Assembly: GCA_943138885.2 (NCBI GenBank)
Contig: OW964578.2
Span: forward strand, 13,070,501-13,134,500
Length of the DNA: 64,000 nt
Direction of reading: 5' to 3'
Source of the DNA: Tholera decimalis
Taxonomy: Eukaryota; Arthropoda; Insecta; Lepidoptera; Noctuidae
This document shows, piece after piece, positions 48,701 to 60,700 of this stretch (positions are counted from its first letter, which is position 1; each line of letters begins with the position of its first letter). The notes beneath the pieces were generated by a model. It had not been told where the DNA came from and did not search any database. It was given only the letters and a program-made list of their open reading frames with translations. A program made the position numbers and the translations under genes.

Positions 48701-51700
48701 ATCACGAAATCATTATGATCGCGGACTTGTAATTCGATAACGATTATAAGTATAACAATAAATAAATCATTCTTACCTTTCAAAATCAGCAGGAACTTTG
48801 AAATACGATACCTCCGGGTTTGTTGAAGCCGAGTTCAAACAGCCGTAAACAACGCAATACGCTCGTGGCATTTTCGGAGATACATAAAATTTAAACGTGA
48901 CCACTCGTCTTGACGCGGCACGCACTACTGAGAGCACCGTGACCTTCGCTTAGGAGTCTCGTCGGTGCGCATGTTTGTGTGAGTGTGCTGTTTCGAGCGT
49001 TTGTAGGTAGTTTCCGTACTGTCTGTCTATATTTTATACTGTGGCTAAGGTGTACGACTAGTGATCGAGAGGTCGTGGGTTCAAACCCCACCCATTACAC
49101 ATTGCCCAGTGAACCCACTCCAGACACAAGCATTTAGCTTAGTTAAAAGGGTTAGATTGCTAGTAAGTTACTACTACAGAAATCTTAACAAAATTTGTTA
49201 AGATTTCTGTAGAAAACTAGCAATGTGAATAGAATTCACATTACTACTAGTAATTTGTGTGTGAATTCTACGCCTTAATTTAAAATATTAATAATTCTAC
49301 CCTTTAAATTCTACCCCCTTTGTGTTGACTGCATATCGATTTCGTGATCGTTCTCTGACCATATACGAAGAATATTAAAAGACAAACAGTCGCGCGGGGC
49401 TTCACTCCCGTGGACTTTATCACAATAAAAACATAACTCCTTCATTCGCAGTCGGGTTAAAAGTAATCTAATAACCTTCTTCAAGCTTCAAACAACATAC
49501 ATACCAAAATTCATTCAAATCCACTGAGGACTTTCGAAGATTAGCGCATTTAAATAAACCATCTTTTCCACTTCAATATCAAGTCTATATATAGACTCCC
49601 AAATGACTCTGGAATTGTGAAAAGACTATTTCCATATAATTTATTTTGGAACATAAAATCACATACAAATTACTTGTGTACGTAAACGGAACTGAGAACT
49701 GAACTGTGTCGTGTCTACTAATTAAAATTGTATGCAAAACAAAAGTACAAAGGCGGACTTAATGCCTTATTAATTATTCTTTATTTCTCTCAACAGGCTC
49801 GATTGGAAAGATCGGAAAAAGCAGAACTAGCCAAACGTGAGAAGGAAGCGAGGAGTCAACAGCTGTTAGAGGTAACTTTCTGGCGTATAACGTAACGATA
49901 CTCCAAGGGCTTATAGTACGACGCAAGTTAAATGTTACATTGATATACCTACTTAATCGAACGAGATGAACTAAAAATACATTCCATTCATTCTCTCACT
50001 CTCCGGTCGGTCATTCATGTCTGAAAATTATGCAAATGATGCAAGTCTGAGAACGAACGAACTGTCTCCATCGACTCCTGTCTGTCCATTCATTCTTATA
50101 AATTCGTTTGTCAATGTCAATCAGGTGTGGTCGGAAATCATGAGCGGAATCAATAATAAATAATAACTTTAACATTAGAAATACGAAAGTGAGTGATACT
50201 TTGTTTGTTGCGCCTGAGTCGCCGAATCAATTTCGATAACTTTTGGTACGTAGGTAGATGACACTAAGAACGGTTACAGGCTAACTTGACAGACTGGTTT
50301 GTGTCTATATTTTGTCTTTATCTGTGTAGTAGTCGGTTATTATAGCCACTATACACTCAAGTTATTAAACTTAGCTGTCTATAATTATTATTATTTAGTT
50401 TGTTTCGATTCTAGTCAGGTTAGTGTCTCAATGATTATTCGAGAACTAGAACTGTTTTCAATGTAACCTTTAATTTGTGTCGTACTCAAAAGGAAAGGAG
50501 TGTTATGTCATTTACTACCTTGGAGTGAATTTCGAGATGGGATGTTATAGTTCTGTGGGATTTTATTTAATTATTTGTACCTATTTGTGTCGTCTGATGG
50601 TTCTCATATTATTGCTAGTTTTTGGATTTTAATGATGATGATAATAAGTATTTAACAAAAAAAGTGATATACTCATATTTGTTGGTTTTTCTGTGACATG
50701 TAGCTGGCTATGTCAACTCATAGGACAACTAGTTACAGATCTAGCTATGTATTACGCCGATTATAAACGCCCCAGTCAATGCTCGTCAAACAATATTCTT
50801 CACTAAGATGTCAGACTTGTGTCGGTCGGAAGCTCTGCTCGGCAAAAAGCTCGAAGCAAATTTACTGTCCTTTCGCTAGAATGCTCGCCAGAACACTCGA
50901 TAATGTAACATTCGCAAGAATGCTCGTTGCAAGTGAATGCTCAAAGCACCTGTAATGTTAATATCTAAAAATGGACAGACTGACAAAAAGAAAACTGCTA
51001 AAGAATTGCTTAAGCAAACGTATCGCCATGTGACAGAAATATCATATAAATGTTCTCACTGGTTTATTACATATGGACCATGTAAAAAGATAGTATCTTT
51101 TGCAGATAATAACTATTTACATATGGTTAATTTTCTAAACCCCTTGCAAGTACATATATGTTGTTGATAAACATCTGAATAGTCGAATTTCTAACCTCTT
51201 GCTTTTGTGTGTTATTAATTGACAGCCTTGTAAATTCTGTGAATAACTCAGTAAAATAACAATGGCAACTCGCAATAATATGAGAACTATTTTTGTCTCT
51301 AGTTTGTATCTATGTTTTTAAACCATGTGCTTGTGTTTGTTATTATTTTTTTATTATCAATTTGATGCTTGGCAACATTGTGCTCACCAATCGTATTCTG
51401 TAGATTTTTTATTCTATATTCAAAAGCAAAAAGGGCCTTTTGGGGTTGCCAACGTTAAAAAATTGGTTTCTTTTTGCTTTTTAGTAGAAAGCGTTGGATT
51501 TTCTTAGCTTGTAGTTGGTAGCTGAGCTGTGTGTTAGCATTAGATATGGTATATACATACTTATATACTTCTCTATAAATATTTATGTAAAAATCTGTCT
51601 ACTTGGGTTAAGAGTATATTAATAACACGAAACCGAACTGCCAAAGGGACCTTGACAATGTTGTCATAATCCAAATTGATAATAAAGACAAGAAAATGCG

Positions 51701-54700
51701 ACAAAACATTACAAAATTATAACGAAGCAATGTTGACACAGCATATCAACAAGAATCGAACGCAGTTGACGATCGAGCCCCTCCCTAGCGTCCCGAAAAC
51801 CGGTATCGACGAATGGAAAACACCGGAAATAGTGATGGGACCAGCCACTAAGACGAATAAGGAACGTAAAATGCCCCCGATCAGTCTCTCCCTAATACCG
51901 GTCTCCGGGCCCAAAGACTCACAAAACTCCCCTATAAAAACAATCAAATTCGACCAATCAGGATGGAAGGAAGAAATAGAAGAATACAACGCGCTTGACA
52001 AAATGAAAGACTTCGCTGAAAAAGCGGCCTTCGATCTCCCAAAACGTAAAGACAACAAACAATATGATTTCACGTTAATAAAATCAGCAGAAAAGCGCTT
52101 GAAAGCGCCCGAAAAGGAGAACAATTTAGAAAAGCTAATAGAATCTTATTCAAGGATAACAGAATTCATAAACGGCTGCGATTGGTCGAAACTACAAGGG
52201 GATAAGAAAACTGAGGACCCGAAATCAATAGAACAGAAATACCTCGATGCGAAAAACGAGTTTATGTCTCAGAATCTAATGCTGATGCCAAAAGATAGTC
52301 CCAAATCTGTTCTAAAAGAAGTTATAGAGTTGAGCGAAGATGATGATATTTTGACAGATATCTTGTCTAAGAAAATTAGTAAAGGGACTTTTAATGTGGG
52401 CAAAGACGGGGCGCTGTCGATATCGGTGCACCCACAGGGGAAGGATCCGTCGGTATGTCATATATAAACTAAAATGTACTAACTTTCGAAGTCTCACTAA
52501 CATTGCACGCCTAATCTATGAGGTTTGTGGAGTTATCTTGTTGTAAATAGGTAGAAAGGAACGCTCGAAGTTGTGGTGAAGGATTAGAAGACGGTAATCG
52601 GTGAAATGTAGTGACGAAATCTTTCAAATCAAAAGTGACATAAAAGTCTTCACTAAAAACTTAGCCAAGCGTATAAACATAATTTTATTGTCTTAGAGAG
52701 ATTAAAAATTTCTTGAGAACATGAGTTCAACACCAAAACAATTTTGTATAACAAACTCTGAAAAGTTTGCATTCTCTTACTTTTCTGGGTGGGAAAATCA
52801 TTAAATGACTCCCCCCACTGTGGGTGGAGCGGAAGAGAGTGTCAGACTTCTACTGACTCAAAACTCACCCAGCTCCTTCATCTGCCCTTGCGTTCCGGGG
52901 CAACGGTATCTGGTCAGAACATTCCAACAACCCCGGCAGACAAACTACAATGGGCTGATAGTCAGCCAAATTATACTTGGGATATAGGATTGGATATTAT
53001 TTTGAGAAAGTTACTATACACTAGGTGTATAACTATTACACAATTTGATATAGGTAATCGCGCACAACAAAAATTTATATGGTTTTGTCACGCAATCACA
53101 CAATATTGTTTTGGGAATTCTGCGGATCAACTGACAAAAAATTTTAGTAAAGCATAAAACAGTCAGACACATAAGTGTCCGCAAAGAAACTGTTTCTGCC
53201 TCAAATTGTATCTTATATAAATAATATTATTAACAGTATTTATATTTTCTTTTTAACCCTATTTAGTTATTGCACGCATTTCACCTTCATATATTATGCC
53301 TTTTATTTTTGTTATCATCTAATATTGTTCTTTTTTTAACCCCAGTGTTTGGTTTCTATTGAACCTCTTTGAATATTATAAAGCAACAACAATTTAAACC
53401 TCCTTTAAAAAAGCTGTTCCAAATTCAAATATTTAAAACAAATCAAACACAATACCCATCAGTACATTACTAAGTTAGTTTTTTTTTATTGTTTTGTTCC
53501 ATGTATCGCTGTTTTCTTATAATTTGCTGTACCGCTTTCGATGTTGTTCGCACGCTCGTATTGAAGGCTAAACGGAGAAAGCACGAGGAGATTGAGAAGC
53601 AGAAGACAGAAGAACAGGCTAAGAGGCAGCAGGTTTGTAAGACTTATAGGAATAATACATAAATCTATATTATAAGATTACTTTTAACTCGACTTTGAAC
53701 TGTATAGCTGTTGTCTTAAGAGCGTTTTTAAAATTAAATACAAAATGGCTAGGCCTTATTAAACACAATGAGCCTTTAGAGGAACTTTGTCGTAAAAGAG
53801 TTCTTAGGGATAGAGAGATTGCGGGAATGTTCTAACGAGATACCGCGGCCCCAGAACGCAAGGGCGATTGAAGGAACAGGGTGGGTTTTTAGTCAGTATA
53901 AGTCTGACACTTTCTCCCGCTCCACCCAGAGCGGGAGAAGTCATTCGATGATTTTTCCACCCGAAAAACACACAAGTACTTTACAAACCAGTGGGTTAAG
54001 GCGATAAAGCCCTTTCTTATTAATGCTGAAAATCATCGAATGACTTCTCCCGCCCTGGGTGGAGCGGAAGAGAGTGTCAGACTTCTACTGACACTGACAA
54101 ACCCACCCTGTTACATTAATTGCTCTTACGTTCTGAGGCCGCGGTATCTTTATCAACCATTAGTTTAAGTCAAATCATGATCATATCTCTGAAACAAGTT
54201 AAAATAGATGTTTTACGAGTGCTTATTGTATACGGCATTTTTCTTATTCAGCAAAAAAACCTAGGTATTTCTGTATTTTTATTTTTTGAGTTGCCACAAT
54301 CTCTAGTCGCGCAACATTCCCGCGTCTCCAACAAGTAAGTTACATGCTCTAACTCATTGTTACAGGAGAGAGAGTTAAAGCGGCAACAAGCCATACTTCT
54401 CAAAGAGCAGGTTATTGTTTTTTTTATTTGATGGCTACGTGTGTGTTATTAACTACTATGTATTTGAACCTGAAGGAGATTTGATGAGATATATTCTTAG
54501 CTTCAAAGAACTGATGAATCTATACTAATATTATAGATAAAATTTGAGTAAGCTGCATTATTGGAGAGAGCTATAGGTAGGCTATGGATTATTGCGATAT
54601 CCAAGCAGGCGAAGTGCTACTGTGAGATAAACAGGACGAAATAAGGCCGTAATGTGTGTTCCTTGTTTAGTCTATGGCATCAGAATTCTCAGACACAATT

Positions 54701-57700
54701 TTTTCATCTGAGAACTTTGTTGGTTGTTATTATGTCGGGTTGATTTCACGACAAAAAACGTTGAAGAAAATAATTAATAAATAATAATAATTTTCACTAA
54801 TTACCCATATAGGCCTATTTGAAATAAAATCATTTGAGTTGAGATGAGGTTCTCAGTTAGGAAACACCCCTCATATAAGTTTAATTAAAACTAAAACGTA
54901 AAGTATATATTTTACAAAGAGATAACAGAATACAAGGGCTATATTAAAAAAATAGTACGAAATGAAACAACGTATTACTGCTACTAGGCCAACTGATCAT
55001 TGATTAATTTCAGAAAATTATAACTCGATCCCATGGTTTTTTTGAGCCCATATAAATAAATAATTTTTAATTGTGTCTGTAAGTCAAGAGTGAATAGGTT
55101 ACTTATAGGTAAGCCTGCTTAATTTTCAACGTGAGCCTATAATTAACAAAAAAAGGTGAACTAACCAAAATCTTATAATCTTGTCAACCAGTTCCATAAG
55201 ACTCATTCTACTCCTTCAGGTACAAATTCACTAACTATATATGTTTTTGTGTGTGTCTGTGTGTAACCCTATGTTTCTCTTTTATTTACAATCCTCGTTG
55301 GAAACGGCGGGCGTCCAGCAAAAGTATATAACCGAGGTAATAATATACCGCAGTAGATTTCACAGTAGCGCTTTTGTTAATTATTAACATAATTATGTGG
55401 TATTCAAGAGTACTGACGGCTTTACCCGTGATGTGATTGACATTCAAGCTTAATTTTAGGAGCTCAAAATGAGTTTAGGAAACCTTTTTTATCTAAAATT
55501 TCGATGCGTATTCTCGGTAATTAATTTTGAACGAGTTTTTTTATTTGATCTTGAGGTTAAGTTACAATGGCGAAGTCATTTTTATTAATTTATTTACTTC
55601 AGGCATCGAAGGTCCATGGAAAATGTATATGAGTTATACATATATATAATACATATTTCTTTATAAAAAGTAAAACTATTGCGCACGAAGCAATTTAGAA
55701 TGTCATTTATAAGTTTTTAAGCTAACATGGTCACTTTTACTTTTACTCGAAACCATAAATAAAAATGGTAAAGCTAAATATCCCGTTTTAAGTTATAATG
55801 TTAATGCAATTTTAATAATATTAGTTGTTTTCAGTCTGTTCTTTCAAAATCTTTTTAAGTAAAGTCGGAAATACTCTGAAAGAATAATGCTTATAGATAC
55901 TACTGTCTAGTTACTTACTGCTTTTAGTATTGTTGCAGTAATTAGAAGTCCTTTTAAATTAATTGAGGCTTGCGCTTTTTACATAGACTTAACACACTAT
56001 TAGTTTGGATAGTATCTCAATTCTTTTCGGTTTCAAAGGGATGGGTAGTTATAGATTGTAATTCGTTACCCCTACCACAGATGATACGCGTACTTATGTC
56101 GGTTTCACAAAGTATGTAAGCTGTTCAAAGCATGCCAATGATTAAAATATTACTAGTTCTACTTAGGCTGAAGTATCGGGGCATATTAGGAGTAGTTCAA
56201 GGGCATCATGATCTGCTTCCATTCAAACTAGCTGAGTTCTAGTGTTGCATGAACCCTAAGTTGTGTTAACTGCGGCGGTGACCCCTCGCGCCCGGCCCTG
56301 GTTCAAACCATGGTGCGGAGCGAGAGGGAATGGGATGCAGTCGCCTCCTTCTGCACAGCAGTCATGCTAGCAAAGGAGGAGGCCGAACTTGCGAGGGAGA
56401 GGCAACTCTCTTCTTCACGCCCCAGCCACCGCGGGAGATCCCCGGGCGTCGGCGTGAGCAGGGTTAGCTCATCGTCTGGTAAGGACCAGGCCCGAACCGC
56501 CGGCGCGTTGTGTTCCACGCGCGCCTCAAAGAGCTTGTCAGTAATAGTGACGGGGTCCTATAGGGCCATTGCCTGCCGGGGTTGCGGGAATGTTCTAACG
56601 AGATACCGTGGCCCCGGAACTTAAGGGCGCCTGAAGGAACAGGGTGGGTTTTTAGTCAGTAGAATTCTGACACTCCCTTCCACTCCACGCAGAGCGGGAG
56701 AAGTCATTCGATGATTTTCCCACCCAGAGAAAAAAAAGTTGTGTTAACTAGCTATTACAGAGGTGTCAGACTTAGCTGTTTTTAATATCTATAAATGGGT
56801 CAGTGACCGCTGTTGCGTACTAGCGATTTTGGGTAGGGTAAGCTTGACCCTATACTGTGTTGAGCTGCCTTTGCACATAAGCTGACATATGTGAGCAATA
56901 TCAAATAATAACATAAAAGGTTTATTCAACCTAGGCATCTGACCTCTACGACTCAGTAGCTAGGCAACACGATATCTCTTTGGGAAGACTTCTCAGATTT
57001 TCTTACTTCCCGTAACGACAGTTATACAATAGATAGCCGGGACCAACGGCTTAACTTGCATTCCGAGACACGATTCGCAGACCCAGCTCGGCTTCGAGTA
57101 GTTCAATAGCATATACAGGGTTAATTGTAAAACACCGAAAACCTTTTAGGACTATGTTACTAACATCATAATCAACAACTTTTGTTCTATGACTTTTAAA
57201 AATTCGTCATATTTTAGTTCACCAGATTTTCATACAAAAATAAAAATATTTAAATTGAACGCCCTAAGTGTTACGGAGTCTATGCGGAAATGTAACTGTG
57301 TAATGTATGTAACATAGTCCTGAGAGGTTTTCAGTGTTTTACATTTAACCCTGTATATACAACGTGTAACGGAAACCCCATATCTATCCAAAAGAGCTGA
57401 AGACAACATCTGGTATGGAGTCTCTATGCACAGTTTCAGTACAAAATAACTGACTCAAAGAATTCATACCAAATTATTGGTTTCATATATTTCTTGAATA
57501 CCTATCATAACAAACGTGTCACAGCAGTACGAGGTTCAATAACTTTCCACGTCACTTGCCAATAACACGATAATTCTCTTCGTTCTTCTTAATTTGAAAA
57601 ATTCGGTCTCTGGTATCAGTTTATTAGAATTTGTAACTAGTTCTACACAGTAGACTTAGGATTACAAAACCCTTGCCATATTATTTGTTATCATCCAAAG

Positions 57701-60700
57701 AAGCCATGCACTTGGTATGTATATACCCTTTAAATTACACGTTGTATATACGCTAGAAGATGACAGAACTCAAGGTCTTAGACTCGTCCAGTGCATCACA
57801 GCTGATAATCCTCTTCGCTTCCGTTGATTCATCTGACAAAATCTTTCCCACATATTTAATCCTATCCCATTCTCTTACCCAGGAAAGAGAACGAAGACGC
57901 CAGCACACAACCTTCATCCGTCAGCTGGACTCCCGGCGACGCTGGGAAGAGAGAGAAAGAAGGAAGCACCAGAACCTGCTGGATAGACTGCTGGTGAAGG
58001 AGAAGAAGTTGCAGCAGAGGCGGAAAGAGATGGAGTTGCTATCTGAACTGAGGTGAGTCAAGGTTTGGAACTGTCTGCCGCCTTCTGTGTTCCCTACCAC
58101 ATATAACCCGTCAGCCTTCACAGCAAGAGTAAACATACACCTTCTGGGCTTGCTCGTACCATCATAGACCTCAACTTTCGCTTACCATCAGGCGTAATCG
58201 AGGTTAAAAGCGGCTCATAAGTAGTAAAATAAAATTGTAATAAATATATTTATGTTCTATCATCTTTTCTCAGACGACCACAAGAAGATTCGTCGCTCTC
58301 GGATCAAAAACCACTCCCCACCCTGAACAGGATCCCTGGTCTAAAGCTGCCAGGTCAAGCCATGGCCGACATACTACAAGTATACGAGTTCATACATAAC
58401 TTCGGACAAACACTCGGTTTTGGTAAGTGTTGGAGTAGATTAAAATATTCTTTATTGTATTCCAAAATTGGTACAAAACTATTTTACACGAAATTATTAT
58501 AATATTAATACATAAAATTATTTATTATCAATTTACATTAAAATAATAGCCTTATATAATACACCACAGTTGTTGCCCGCGACTTGGTTCGCGTGGGAAT
58601 TCGAATCGTATAACGGGATAAAAGGCTTAGGCTTACTTTTTATATTCGGAAAATGACGGAAATATTCCCAGTATAAAACAGACAGTAGTGGTAATTACAT
58701 ATTATCCACCAGACGAGGCTAAGCGAGTTTTATAAAGCCTGCAATACATGTTGGCCGAGCGTTGTCGAGTGAAGGCCAATAATAATAATAATAAGGTTTT
58801 GTCTGTGCGATAATGGACGAAGTTATGATGACGAATAACTATCGGAAATATATTGTGAAGGATGGTACGGTAGACATATGTCGGGCATGTCACAAACCGG
58901 GAGAATCCATTCGCCACATTATCTCCGGTTGTTCTCGTCTGGCTAACGGAGACTATTTGCATAGACACAACCTCGTAGCCAGGATTATTCACCAGCAACT
59001 TGCTCTTAAATACAATCTTGTGGAATCAGAAGTACCATACTATAGGTATGTGCCCGACCCAGTTCTCGAAAATGGCAATATTACACTGTATTGGGATCGG
59101 TCTATCATCACTGACAGGACTAAGGTTGCCAATAAGCCTGACATAGTGGTGATAGACCGATTAGAGCGTCGCACAATGATTGTTGATATAGCAGTCCCCC
59201 ATGACGAGAACCTCCTGAAAGCTGAGATAGATAAAAAAAATAAGTATCTTGACCTGGCGCGCGAGGTTGTCGACATGTGGGATGTGGAGACAGCAATCAT
59301 TGTGCCGATAGTCGTCTCAGCCAATGGCATAATAGCCAAGAGCCTCGACCAACATCTAAGGAGGCTCTCGTTGGGCAGCTGGATCAAGGGCTTGATACAG
59401 AAAGCAGTACTCCTGGAAACGGCGCGTATTGTGAGGAGGTTCCTCTCTATGGAGCCCTGACCACCGGTAGCTTGGACTCTGTTCCCGATACCGATGGGCT
59501 ACTATTTTTTATATTTTTAAATGTTTTTATTTTTTATATTAATATTTAAAAATATAATTTATATGTACATAGATTTAATAAATGAAATAATAATAATAAT
59601 TTATTCAAATAAAAAACGTTTACAAAAAGGTGTACATGTAGCCAACAGTTATAAGATATCCATGCAATTATTGTGCCTAAAAATAAACTAAAACTAAGAT
59701 ATTATTATAGGTACAAGTAATGGTTGTTCGGAATAGCAACGTTAGGTAGCAACAAGCCAGATCTAGGTTAATTAAAACCTGTGTTTCAGGCCATCACTTT
59801 ACAATCGAACTACTTAGGTCTAGTACAATTTAAAGTTAAATAAACTATATAAAAATAAGACATGTAGACGGTATATTTGCCTTGTCTTGCTATCGCTCGG
59901 TGTCACTTGCCTAGTTGGCCGAGTGTAGGCCAGCACCAACGTGTATAGTTCTCATTTGGTGCAACTTGTCTTCGCTCGCCGTTGCTCGTGATCACTTGCC
60001 TCACTTCGGATCGGTGTCGGTTTTTGGTCACAAATCAAAGGCGCTCGCCTGCGCTCGGCCAACGTGCGGGCAGCTCTACAGACACTTTGCTACATTGGTC
60101 GTCTGCATTTGCGTTCGACGAACTTGTCGAACGTGTGGACATTATTTCTTGCCTTGTACCTATTTGCCAACGCTCGCGTTGGCCTACGCTCGGCCAACAT
60201 GCATTGCAGGCTTTACATACTGAACCCCCTTGAATAAACTTACAAACATAATAACAAAACCAGCCTATAACATTCCCACTGCTGGGACACAGGCCCACTT
60301 GGGCCCAGCGCGGGTTGGTGGACGTCACATGTCATGTTCGAATTTTGATCTTAGGACCACTTAGGACATGCGAAGTTTCTTCTCGAAGCTTTCACTCATC
60401 TTCACCATATTTGAGAGCAGTCGTGATGATGAAAATTAGGCAAAGTAATATGCCTGCCTGGGTTAGAACCCCATGACCTACAATTTGGAAGTTGTGTCTA
60501 TAACTATGGGCCACTACTGCTGCATAAACGTACACAAACGTAAAACCTATGGGATTAACGTAATCGTTATTGTTACTACAGGGCCTCTATTCAGTTCTAG
60601 TATAAATTATTGTTTACGTTAAAAGCCTTTTCTCCCTTATTCTTTAAATCTCTTGTACTTAAATATTATTTTTCTTGATACAGACATGGACGCTATCCCA

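Noticed and set aside
50937..51167. 76-codon plus-strand frame before the candidate exon
   Set aside because: AT-rich, no splice signals in phase with neighbours, and composition like intron.
51717..52124. 135-codon minus-strand frame opposite the unrecognised block
   Set aside because: Shadow of the plus frame; no splice sites or start context, and the plus frame has the phase-matched donor.
56310..56624. Independent small gene of 104 codons
   Set aside because: Its start matches the C-terminal tail of an R1-type LINE and the rest is the 3' region repeated elsewhere in the window.
59040..59387. 115-codon minus-strand frame in the Dong-like element
   Set aside because: Antisense to a segment with clear zinc-knuckle and endonuclease motifs.
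59915..60328. Three overlapping 83-102 codon frames
   Set aside because: They lie in degenerate GCTCGGCCAA repeats and SINE sequence; open by composition only.
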